This document shows, in pieces, positions 31,247-40,318 of a stretch of DNA of 51,083 nt; position 1 is the stretch's first letter, and each line of letters opens with the position of its first letter. Origin of the DNA: Verrucomicrobia bacterium Ga0077533 (GTDB taxonomy: Bacteria; Verrucomicrobiota; Verrucomicrobiia; Opitutales; Opitutaceae); assembly GCA_001464505.1 (NCBI GenBank), contig LNEH01000193.1, positions 1 to 51,083 of the forward strand, written 5' to 3'. Position numbers and translations under genes: made by a program. Below the pieces are notes generated by a model. That model worked only from the letters and a program-made list of their open reading frames with translations. It searched no databases and was not told the origin of the DNA.

Positions 31247-32947
31247 TCAATACCCGACGGCCGCGTTGGTGCGGCGGGGATCAGCATAACCGGTGTAGCC
31301 GCCCCCGGGCACCAATTCGATGGCGTTGATGCCGCCAAAATTCCGCCCGGTGCCGGCAGCCTCGACCAATTCCACTTTCCAACCGAGCTGGCGCAAGGCC
31401 TCAGCGTCGGTAGCCGGCAACGAACTTTCCGCCTCGAAGGTTTCCTCGTTGTCCTTCCTCCAATTGCGGTCGAAATGCACGCGCGTGTCGCCGATGGCCT
31501 CGGCGAGCGGCCGGCCGAGGGCCAGGCGATCGAGCAGCGCCTGCAGCAGCGCGGTCGGGATCCTCGACGCCCCGGGGATGCCGATGGCCAGGACCGGTTT
31601 GCCGCCGCGGAAGACCAGCGTCGGGGCAATGGTGCTGCGCGACCGCTTGCCCGATGCCACATAGTTGATGCTGACGGGATCGCTGAACGCAAAATTGCTC
31701 ATCGAGTCGTTGAGCACGACGCCGGTGCCGGGAGGCACGACACCCGCACCGAAATGAAGGCTTAGGGATTGCGTGGCGCAGACGATGTTGCCCGCCGCAT
31801 CCGCGACGACGAAATGCGTTGTGGCGGCCATCGCGCTGGCGGAAAAGCCGCTGTCATCCCATCCCGCCACCTTGAGGCCGGGTTCGGCCGGTGCGCGGAT
31901 TTTCGCCCGGATGGCCTGAATGGAGTCGGGGGCAACGAGTTTCTCGAAGTTGAACCACGCCTCGGGCGCATCCCCGATGCTGCGCTGCACCAGCGGCTGC
32001 ACCTCGCGCCAAGCGCGGCCGATCTGGTCGAGGTTGGCCGCGGACCGGAGCGGACCGCCGGCGAACGACTCATCCTCCAGCACCTTCATGATGGCGAGGA
32101 AGAGCGGCGCGCCGTTGGTCGGCGGCGGGCCCGCCAGCAGGCGATATCCGCGAAAATCGATGCCGATGGGCTCGACAAAACGCGCTTCGTAGCTGGCAAG
32201 ATCAGCGAGCGTCAGCGCTCCCCCGCCCTTTTGCGCCGCCGCCACGATCGCCTCGGCCACCGGACCGCGATAGAAACCGTCGCGCCCGTGCTGCGCGATC
32301 AGCCCGAGGGTGTGCGCGAGATCCGCGTTGGCCAGGTGCGAGCCGACGGCGGGCAACTGCCCGTCCGGCAGGTAAAGCCGGGCGATCTCGGTGTCGCCGC
32401 GCCGGAGTTTCTTTTCCTGGTCGGCGAAAAACTCGCGGGTCTTCGGCAAAATCTCAAAGCCCTCGCGGGCCAGGTTGATCGCCGGCGCAACAGCGTCGGC
32501 CCATTTCAGCCGGCCCCATTTCTGATGCGCCGCCCACAGGCCCGCCGCCAGTCCCGGCACGCAGACCGAGCCATAGCCATAACTGCGATCCTCTTCCGGT
32601 CGCTTCAGGTAGGCCGCCACATCGAGCGAGCCGGCCGCATCCATCGCGTCCACGGCGTAGGTCTTCCCCGTGGCCGCCTCGTAATGGAGGAGCATGAGCT
32701 TGCCGCCGAGCCCGGAGCCGTAGGGCTCCGCCACGCCGAGCGCGAGCGAGACGGCGACGGCGGCATCGATGGCGTTGCCCCCGGCTTGAAGCGTCTCCAG
32801 CCCGGCCTGCGCCGCCTGCGGATGACCGGCCACCACCATCCCGCGCGCGCCGAAGACCGGCTCGACCCGCACCGGCAGCGCGGCGGCGGCCGTCAGCCAG
32901 AGAACGGCGGACAGCAGACCGAGGGCCATGTGACGCGGAACTGCCAT
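31247..32947 (-). CDS. ggt: Gamma-glutamyltransferase
   Basis: GGT is a periplasmic N-terminal nucleophile hydrolase that removes gamma-glutamyl groups from glutathione, poly-gamma-glutamate or other conjugates. The 566-residue precursor has a signal peptide and the large-subunit motifs VVAGHPQAAQAGLETLQAGG, GNAIDAAVAVSLALGVAEPY and GSGLGGKLMLLHY. The autocleavage site is visible as MAATTHFVVADAAGN (catalytic Thr before HFVV). It also has LNDSMSNFAF and GKRSRSTIAPTLVFRGGKP with the glutamate-binding residues. All look intact, so it should mature and be active. A truncated dicarboxylate/glutamate symporter remnant lies just upstream. With the capA-like/abgT operon 4 kb away, a joint role in using gamma-glutamyl compounds is plausible. 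Confidence 0.93.
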   Translation of the reverse strand: MAVPRHMALGLLSAVLWLTAAAALPVRVEPVFGARGMVVAGHPQAAQAGLETLQAGGNAIDAAVAVSLALGVAEPYGSGLGGKLMLLHYEAATGKTYAVDAMDAAGSLDVAAYLKRPEEDRSYGYGSVCVPGLAAGLWAAHQKWGRLKWADAVAPAINLAREGFEILPKTREFFADQEKKLRRGDTEIARLYLPDGQLPAVGSHLANADLAHTLGLIAQHGRDGFYRGPVAEAIVAAAQKGGGALTLADLASYEARFVEPIGIDFRGYRLLAGPPPTNGAPLFLAIMKVLEDESFAGGPLRSAANLDQIGRAWREVQPLVQRSIGDAPEAWFNFEKLVAPDSIQAIRAKIRAPAEPGLKVAGWDDSGFSASAMAATTHFVVADAAGNIVCATQSLSLHFGAGVVPPGTGVVLNDSMSNFAFSDPVSINYVASGKRSRSTIAPTLVFRGGKPVLAIGIPGASRIPTALLQALLDRLALGRPLAEAIGDTRVHFDRNWRKDNEETFEAESSLPATDAEALRQLGWKVELVEAAGTGRNFGGINAIELVPGGGYTGYADPRRTNAAVGY

Positions 32948-32956
32948 CCCAGGGAA

Positions 32957-33229
32957 TCAGCTCCGCAGGCCTTTCTGCGCCCCGGGCGTCGTGACGATTT
33001 CAAAGCAGACGAGCGCCTTCACCCCCACCCGGCCGGCCCTCTTCATGTCCCCCAGGCCCGCGATCCCCGCCACCACGGTGGTGAAGCTGATCGGCGCGAT
33101 CAGCATCTTGATGAAGCCGTCCCCCAGCGGCTTGAGCGGCACGGCCCAGTCCGGCGCCATGACACCCAGCAGCACGCCCAGCGCGATGGCCGCGAGCACC
33201 TGGACATGGAGGGAGCGGAGATATTCCAT
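32957..33229 (-). pseudogene. Truncated dicarboxylate/amino acid:cation symporter (DctA/GltP type)
   Basis: Only the N-terminal 80 or so residues of a DAACS-family carrier remain: [40 protein letters not shown] and [20 protein letters not shown], reaching [10 protein letters not shown]. After that the frame gives about ten unrelated residues (PGAQKGLRS) and stops. Full-length proteins run about 410-450 residues with eight membrane helices and two re-entrant loops, so this fragment cannot transport. The break falls 10 bp before the gamma-glutamyltransferase start, as if that gene or a deletion replaced the rest. I find no continuation in other frames. Confidence 0.85.
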
Positions 33230-33341
33230 GGGGGATGATCAGAGGGTGGCACCCGGCATGAGGCCACCCTCGGCTGAATTGAGGCTGAAACGAATCAGAA
33301 ATTACGCCAGGGCGAGTTACGAAAAGAAATTACTCCTCCCG

Positions 33342-33454
33342 GTCATTGCGAGGAGTGAAACGACGAAGCAATCCAGCCGTTTCGACAGGCTCAAGGCCCC
33401 GAGCCAGTCGAGGGGGTGGATCGCCACGGCGCGCTTCGCGCACCTCGCGATGAC
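33342..33454. repeat. Dispersed palindromic repeat with GTCATTGCGAG arms
   Basis: A 113-bp element with ends GTCATTGCGAG and CTCGCGATGAC (approximate inverted copies) and an internal region shared almost exactly with 19061-19127. It lies in the 264-bp gap between the second TonB receptor gene and the symporter remnant. A hairpin (GAGGGTGG/CCACCCTC, about 33243-33270) is also in this gap. Similar GTCATTGCGAG... elements are known as dispersed repeats in many bacterial genomes; no gene is seen here. Confidence 0.75.
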
Positions 33455-33493
33455 ATGAGCAGTCATGTTTTTGGGGGCCACTCCGGCCTGATC

Positions 33494-36400
33494 TCAGAGT
33501 TTCTTGGTCATCTGCACGGACCAAGACTGGCCGCGCGCCATCAGGTTGTAGACCGACGGATCGTAACCGCGCGAGTCGCTGGAGAGCGGCGGCGTGGCGT
33601 TGAGGAGGTTCACCACGCCCACGCGGACGGTCGTGTCGTTAAGCCACTTGCGGTCGTGGCGGATCCGGTAGGAGACGCTGGCGTTGTAGCTGATCGAGTC
33701 ATTCACGCGGTAGCGGTAGACGGTGCTGCCGTTGGTGAAGACCGGCACGATGTATTTCGGATTGCCGAGCGACTCGGCGATGGACTGGGTCGTGGTGGCC
33801 CCGGCATCGCTGTAGTCGCCGGTGTAGAACGCCGAGAGGCTGGCGTTCCACTGTTGGCGGCGCCAGTTGAGCGTGGCGCTGCCGCGCCACTTGGGGGTCG
33901 CGCCGCCGACGGCGGCGGAGTTGCCCCAGAGCAGCTCGGTGCGCGAGGCCCCGGCGGAGTTGTAGGCATGGAAATCGATGAGCTTGGTCCACGATGTGTT
34001 GAAGGTGAAGTTGCCAATCGCCATCGCGGGGAAGCGGTAGGTCAGGTCGAAGTCCAGGCCGTTCACGAACTGGGAGGAGCGGTTGAAGTAGGTCACGCGC
34101 AGGATGTCGATCGCGCCGACCACGGCCCTCTGGTTGGCCGGGGTGCGCGTGGAGTTGTAGAGCGCGAAGGCGTCGCGGTCGGCCTGCGTCACCGCGAGGC
34201 GGACGACCGAGCCGTCGCCCCGGTAGTTCGCCGTGCCCGAACCGAGGTCAATGGCCCCGATGGTCTGGCCGGCGGCGAGCGCGGCCTGCGTGGCGGCGTT
34301 GAGCGCCTGATTGTCGTCGGCGATCGAGCCGGAGGAGGCGATCACGCTGGTCTGCGCGACTTCCCAGTAATCCACGCCGAGGGAGAGGCCCTTGATCATC
34401 GGGACATCAATCACCACGCCGGCGGACTTGCCCTTGGACTCCTCGGGCTGGAGGTCGGGGTTGCCGGAGGCCACGCTGCGGCGGTTCGACGGGCCGTCGG
34501 TCGGCAGGCCGGTGACGGGACTGCGATAGGTGTCGGTGCTGCCGGTCACGGTGCGGATGAGCGTGCCGGTGAACAACTGCGCGAGATTGGGCGCGCGGAA
34601 GCCCTCGTTGTAGGAGCTGCGCACCATCATCCAGGAATACGGCCGCCAGTTCAGCCCCAGCTTGGGCTTGGTGGTGTCGCCGAAGTCGGAATAACTCTCG
34701 AAGCGCGCGGAGGCGGAGAGCTCGAGCGAGCGGACGAGCGGGAGTTTGAAGTTGTTACCGACGAGTGGCACGATGGTCTCGGCATAGGCGGCGAACACCC
34801 GGCGGGTGCCGTGGGTGTCGGAATTCGGCGAGAAGCCGAGGAAGTCGTTCGAGGTCGGGTCCAGACCGGAACCGGCGGGATTCAACCCGGCGAAGGGCGG
34901 ACGGCTGTCGTCGTAGCCTTCGTAACGGTATTCACCACCGAAGGCCGCGCCGATGGTGTTGCCGCCCCAGATCGGCCAGAGATCACCGCTGGCGCGGAAA
35001 TCGCCGCTGCCGAGCGTGGTCACGCCGGTGCGGACAAACGAGGAGCGGAAGGCCTGCTGCACGAACTCCGGATTCTTGTAGTCGCCGGTGACGACCAGCG
35101 TGCCGCCCTGCACCGCGAAGGTGCGGGTGAAGGGGTTGAAGGTCAGCAACGGGTCGGTCTGGTTGATGGCGGTCCTCAGCAGACTCTTCCGGCTGGGGCC
35201 TTCCTCGTCATCATCCGTCGTGGCTTCGGCAAAGAGCAGCGCGCCTTCCCAGGACCAGGTGTCGAAGAGTTTGCCGCGCAGGCCGGCGACGCCGCGATAG
35301 ACCGTGCTGGTGACGGTGGAGGTGCGGGACATCAGGTCGGTGAGGCGCTTGTTGGTGATGGAGACGGCGGAGGGCGTGCCGGTGAGCCGCGGGGTGCCGT
35401 CGGTGTTGGCCGCGCCGGTGGTGGACCAGAAGCGGGTGCCGAAGGGATTGAAGGGGTTCGTGGCGGGCACGATGATGAAACCGTCTGTGCTCTGGGTGAT
35501 GCCGTCGGGTTCGCGAACCGTCAGCGAGTCGGCGCGATACAGGCCCAGGTCGGCGAAGGCCGAGAGGCGCGGGTTCAGCTCGTAGTCACCGCTGGCAAAG
35601 ATCGTGGTGCGCTGCGTCTCGGGCTGGATGACGCGGTAGGCGTTGTTGTTCCAATAGTAGGTGCTGGTGACGCCGGCGCGGCTGGGCGTGGCGGTCAGGA
35701 ACTGCACGCCGCCGGTGCCGTTGGGGGCGAGGAAGAACACGCCGGCGGCGGAGGCCAGGGTGGCGGGCACGCCGGCCGGGCGCGCGCCGGCGAAGCCGGT
35801 GACACTGCCGAAGGCGTCCGTGGCCGTGATGGTGCCGAGCAGGTAGTTGCCATATTCCGTCGTGGCGGAGCGCAGATTGAAGGTGGTGTTGGTCGAGACA
35901 TTCCACGGCGCCGGGGCGCGGTAGCTGTTGTCGGCCTCGGCGGAGAAATCACGGTCGCGGGCGAACATCGCGGCCCGGTCGTAATAGTCGACGGTGACCA
36001 TGCCGTGGCCCTTGCCGCCGCCGAACTCAAAGCCGTGCGTGAGGGTGGCCCGGTATTCCTCGCCGTCACCAAGCTTGGTCTGGCCATAGCGCAGTTGCAG
36101 CTCGGTCCCGACGAAGCTCCGGCGGGTGAGGTAGTTAATCACGCCCGCCACGGCATCGGTGCCGTAGATGGAGGAGGCGCCGTCGCGCAGCACATCGATG
36201 CGGTCGAGGCCGCGGTTGGGCAGCTGGTTGACGTTGGTCGAGAGGGTCGGCACGCCGGCCTCGCCTTGGCTGATGGGATGCGGGGGCAGCCGGCGGCCGT
36301 TCAACAGCACAAGCGTGTTGCTGGAGGGAATGCCGCGGAGCGAGACGGTGGCGTTGTCGCCGCGCGCGGTGGCGCCAAGGGTGGCGGTCTCGTTGCCGGG

Positions 36401-36694
36401 CAGGCCGGTGACCTGCGAAAGGGAGGTGAGCAGATCGGAAGCCTGCGACGCGTCGCGGGCCTCCATCGCCTGCTGGTCGAGCACGGTGACGGGCAGGGTC
36501 TTTTCCTGGTCGAGCCGGCGGATGTTCGTGCCGGTGACGGTGAAGCGGTCGAGTTGGACGACTTGCTCATCGGGGGCCGCCGGAGCGACGGCCGGCGGAG
36601 TGACCTGCTGGGCAGAAAGCGTCACGGCGATAACCGAGCTCGCCAGCCAGGCGGCGGCGAAGTTTCGGCGAGTGGGGCTGTTGGTTGGGCTCAT
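33494..36694 (-). CDS. TonB-dependent outer membrane receptor (second)
   Basis: The 1066-residue receptor has an export signal with a Ser/Thr/Arg-rich n-region (MSPTNSPTRRNFAAAWLASS), a TonB-box-like segment (LDRFTVTGTN), a plug domain and a beta-barrel. Plug motifs are ATARGDNATVSLRGIPSS, LVLLNGRRLPPHPI and DRIDVLRDGASSIYGTDAVA; barrel motifs are VRSSYNEGFRAPNLAQLFTG and LQPEESKGKSAGVVIDVP. It is a clear paralogue of the receptor at 23598-26699, with the same start of the mature protein (RRLDQEKTLPVTV versus KRLDQEKALPVTV). There is no STN domain. The gene ahead of it on the strand (36718-37578) encodes an exported esterase, 23 bp away, so the pair probably handles one substrate. Confidence 0.93.
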   Translation of the reverse strand: MSPTNSPTRRNFAAAWLASSVIAVTLSAQQVTPPAVAPAAPDEQVVQLDRFTVTGTNIRRLDQEKTLPVTVLDQQAMEARDASQASDLLTSLSQVTGLPGNETATLGATARGDNATVSLRGIPSSNTLVLLNGRRLPPHPISQGEAGVPTLSTNVNQLPNRGLDRIDVLRDGASSIYGTDAVAGVINYLTRRSFVGTELQLRYGQTKLGDGEEYRATLTHGFEFGGGKGHGMVTVDYYDRAAMFARDRDFSAEADNSYRAPAPWNVSTNTTFNLRSATTEYGNYLLGTITATDAFGSVTGFAGARPAGVPATLASAAGVFFLAPNGTGGVQFLTATPSRAGVTSTYYWNNNAYRVIQPETQRTTIFASGDYELNPRLSAFADLGLYRADSLTVREPDGITQSTDGFIIVPATNPFNPFGTRFWSTTGAANTDGTPRLTGTPSAVSITNKRLTDLMSRTSTVTSTVYRGVAGLRGKLFDTWSWEGALLFAEATTDDDEEGPSRKSLLRTAINQTDPLLTFNPFTRTFAVQGGTLVVTGDYKNPEFVQQAFRSSFVRTGVTTLGSGDFRASGDLWPIWGGNTIGAAFGGEYRYEGYDDSRPPFAGLNPAGSGLDPTSNDFLGFSPNSDTHGTRRVFAAYAETIVPLVGNNFKLPLVRSLELSASARFESYSDFGDTTKPKLGLNWRPYSWMMVRSSYNEGFRAPNLAQLFTGTLIRTVTGSTDTYRSPVTGLPTDGPSNRRSVASGNPDLQPEESKGKSAGVVIDVPMIKGLSLGVDYWEVAQTSVIASSGSIADDNQALNAATQAALAAGQTIGAIDLGSGTANYRGDGSVVRLAVTQADRDAFALYNSTRTPANQRAVVGAIDILRVTYFNRSSQFVNGLDFDLTYRFPAMAIGNFTFNTSWTKLIDFHAYNSAGASRTELLWGNSAAVGGATPKWRGSATLNWRRQQWNASLSAFYTGDYSDAGATTTQSIAESLGNPKYIVPVFTNGSTVYRYRVNDSISYNASVSYRIRHDRKWLNDTTVRVGVVNLLNATPPLSSDSRGYDPSVYNLMARGQSWSVQMTKKL

Positions 36695-36717
36695 GGTGCT
36701 GGGGGTGGGTGGGGAAA

Positions 36718-37578
36718 TTATTCGGGAAACAACTGGCGGACGGCAAAGGGTGCCATGCCCTTGTTAGAATGGGCGATGCCGGGGGCTGTGGCCAGTTTCC
36801 AATTGAAGGGTGTTTCCATGGCATCAGCCGCCGCCATGGCCCGCGCAAAGAAATATCGGCCACGGGCAAAGCGGTGGAGTCCCTGCGCGTCGGTTTCGGG
36901 GGTATGCCGCAGGCTCTGGTGCCCGGGATCCGTGTCGGCCTCGCCGAGCAGCACCACCACCGGCCGGGCGAAGGCCGTGCGCAGCGCCGCCGCGTCCGCC
37001 GGAGTGCCCTTGAGGCCGTAGGGAAACTCGGTCGCCAGCTCCGGCAGCATATACCAGCCCGCATTGGCGGCGATGGCCCGGGTGATCCGCGCCTCCGGCA
37101 CGAAATACAGGAAACGCTGCACAAACTGCGACCCGGCCGAGTGGCCGTAGATCATGTAGTCGTTCCGGCCGCTGCCCAGCCGCTCCCGGACGGCATCGAA
37201 TATCGGCTCGATCATGCTGTAAGACCACTGCTCGCGGGGCCGGGGCTGGCCAGCCGCATCGAAGAGGTTGCCCGAGTTGAAGGCTTCCTCGCCGGGAAAC
37301 TCCGTCTTGGAAAATTCCGGCACCACCAGCAGGAAGTTTTTTTGGTCCGCATACTCGATCCAGTCGCTCAGGTATTCCTCGGCGTTCCGCCCCACCCCGT
37401 GGATGACAAAAAGCACGGGGGCGTCCGCCGTGAGCCCGGCCGGCCGGTGATACCACACCGTCAGCTGGTGGCCGCCGCTCTCAAAGGCGAAGTTGTTGCG
37501 AGTGGACGCCTCGGCCGCCGGGGCCACCCCGCCCATCAGGCCTGCAATAACATAGAGGACAGAGCGCAAAGATATCAT
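36718..37578 (-). CDS. Exported alpha/beta-hydrolase esterase (PHB-depolymerase-like)
   Basis: The 286-residue protein carries a signal peptide (MISLRSVLYVIAGLMGGVAP) and an alpha/beta-hydrolase fold. HGVGRNAEEYLSDWIEYADQ has the oxyanion region, MIYGHSAGSQFVQRFLYF contains the nucleophile elbow GHSAG, an Asp lies in LLGEADTDPGHQ, and a His is near the C-terminus (APGIAHSNKGM). The domain is closest in style to the PHB-depolymerase/feruloyl-esterase-like group; the substrate is unknown. The protein should act in the periplasm. It is transcribed just ahead of the second TonB receptor gene with a 23-bp gap, suggesting that it hydrolyses an ester bond of the imported compound. Confidence 0.8.
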   Translation of the reverse strand: MISLRSVLYVIAGLMGGVAPAAEASTRNNFAFESGGHQLTVWYHRPAGLTADAPVLFVIHGVGRNAEEYLSDWIEYADQKNFLLVVPEFSKTEFPGEEAFNSGNLFDAAGQPRPREQWSYSMIEPIFDAVRERLGSGRNDYMIYGHSAGSQFVQRFLYFVPEARITRAIAANAGWYMLPELATEFPYGLKGTPADAAALRTAFARPVVVLLGEADTDPGHQSLRHTPETDAQGLHRFARGRYFFARAMAAADAMETPFNWKLATAPGIAHSNKGMAPFAVRQLFPE

Positions 37579-37611
37579 AACGGGACAGAAGAGGGGATTG
37601 GGGTGTGGCGT

Positions 37612-37860
37612 GGCACCTCCCGTCCGGAAAGTCCGCCGGGCTGGGTGCAGAGTGGGCTGACTCTAGTCCGTCTCGCCGCCGCCGCCTAGAGGGACGCCTC
37701 CCCCGTTGGATGGCGTAGAACTACGCAATCCACCCCGGTCTTGCAGTGGGCCGGGACATGCGTGTGCTCAAGCTGGCCATGCCCGGCCCCGCCACCCCCA
37801 GCCCGCTGAAATTCGCGACACGGCAACGTTCCGCGGCCTGCTGAAGAACGCACGGCAAAG
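37612..37860 (+). pseudogene. Decayed copy of response-regulator promoter and 5' coding region
   Basis: This segment aligns along its length with 39494-39756, the promoter and first codons of the intact LuxR-type regulator, at roughly 75-80 per cent identity by eye. Shared stretches include ACTCTAGTCCG, GCCTAGAGGGACGCCTC, CGGTCTTGCAGTGGGCCGGG and CGCGGCCTGCTGAAG. The copy has lost the codons for the VLVDD phosphorylation motif by deletion and is frameshifted. Homology ends at the stop codon of the DASS transporter gene (37862). The remaining 33 bp up to the esterase start show nothing recognisable. Confidence 0.75.
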
Positions 37861-37861
37861 T

Positions 37862-39397
<1,536 letters not shown>

Positions 39398-39493
39398 GTT
39401 TTTTTGGGGGGATTGATCCGGGTGAACTTTTCCAATATTCGCTTCGGTTGCTGGGCCGTCAATTCATCGAATGCCATTTGTTGCAACGCAGCA

Positions 39494-39640
39494 GGGCGCC
39501 TCCCGACAGGAAAGTCCGGCGGGGGTATGCGGGGTGCGCCAACTCTAGTCCGAATCACCGTGGCCGCCTAGAGGGACGCCTCTACCGGCTTGATGGCGTA
39601 TAACTACGTAATTCAGCCCGGTCTTGCAGTGGGCCGGGAC
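39494..39640 (+). promoter_or_regulatory. Conserved upstream region of the LuxR-type response regulator
   Basis: About 145 bp upstream of the regulator are conserved in the decayed copy at 37612 onward, including parts that do not encode protein, so they are likely functional DNA. Visible elements are CTCTAG and CTAGAG about 23 bp apart as an inverted pair, and CGTATAACTACG (39597-39608), an inverted repeat whose equivalent in the decayed copy is GCGTAGAACTACGC. The latter is a candidate binding site for a LuxR-type regulator. It also lies in the divergent gap before the DASS transporter gene. Confidence 0.4.
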
Positions 39641-39661
39641 ATGCGTGTGCTCAACTTGGCC

Positions 39662-40318
39662 ATGCCCACCCCGCCTCCCCCCCCGCTGCGCTTTGTCCTG
39701 GTAGATGATACCGCCACTTTCCGCGGCCTGCTGAAGGACGCGCTGCAACGGCGATTCCAGCCGCAGTCGCTGCTCGACTTTGGCGACGGTCGCGAAGCGC
39801 TCGCCTCCTGTCTGGCCGCCCCGCCCGATCTCCTGATCGCCGATCTTTATCTGCGCGACATGGACGGCCGCGATCTTGTGCGCACCCTGCGGCAGCGCGG
39901 CATCGGCACCCGGGTCGTGATGCTGACTGCTCACCCGGAAGCCCAATTGCCGGCCGAACTGCTGTCACTCGGGGTGGCGGGTTTTGTGGACAAAAATTCC
40001 CCCCTCGAGCAAATCGACCGCGCCGTGCAGTGCGTGCTCGATGGCGGCATGTTTTTTTCCGCCACCGTCCCGCCGCCGGTGCCCTCGTCGATGGCCAGCG
40101 AACCGCCCTTGCCCCGCCTCGGTGCCGAGGTGCTCTCGGGGCGCGAGCAGGAGATCGTCCGGCTCGTCGCCCGCGGCCTGGTGTCGAAGGAGGTTGCCGG
40201 CCAACTCGGTCTGAGCCCGCGCACCGTCGAAAAACACCGGGCGCGCATCCTCGCCAAGCTCGACCTGCATGATGTGCCGACGCTGGTGCGCTGGTGCCTG
40301 CGCAACGGGCTGGGCTGA
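39662..40318 (+). CDS. Response regulator, receiver plus LuxR-type HTH (NarL/FixJ family)
   Basis: This 218-residue response regulator has a receiver domain (about 10-125: LRFVLVDDTATFRGLLKDAL with the acidic pair, PDLLIADLYLRDMDG with the phosphoacceptor Asp, VVMLTAHPE, FVDKNSPLEQ with the conserved Lys). A Pro-rich linker leads to a C-terminal LuxR HTH (LSGREQEIVRLVARGLVSKE, VAGQLGLSPRTVEKHRARIL). I use the ATG at 39662, though an ATG at 39641 and a TTG at 39590 are in frame. The stop codon abuts the stop of the convergent histidine kinase gene, making them a likely cognate pair despite opposite strands. The 5' end exists in a second, decayed copy at 37612-37860. Confidence 0.92.
   Translation: MPTPPPPPLRFVLVDDTATFRGLLKDALQRRFQPQSLLDFGDGREALASCLAAPPDLLIADLYLRDMDGRDLVRTLRQRGIGTRVVMLTAHPEAQLPAELLSLGVAGFVDKNSPLEQIDRAVQCVLDGGMFFSATVPPPVPSSMASEPPLPRLGAEVLSGREQEIVRLVARGLVSKEVAGQLGLSPRTVEKHRARILAKLDLHDVPTLVRWCLRNGLG

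Noticed and set aside
33416-37021. A 1201-codon plus-strand open frame opposite the second TonB receptor
   Set aside because: Composition is repetitive Gly/Ala/Val/Arg without recognisable motifs, and it mirrors the codon bias of the real minus-strand gene. The same applies to the 977-codon frame opposite the first receptor (23829-26762).
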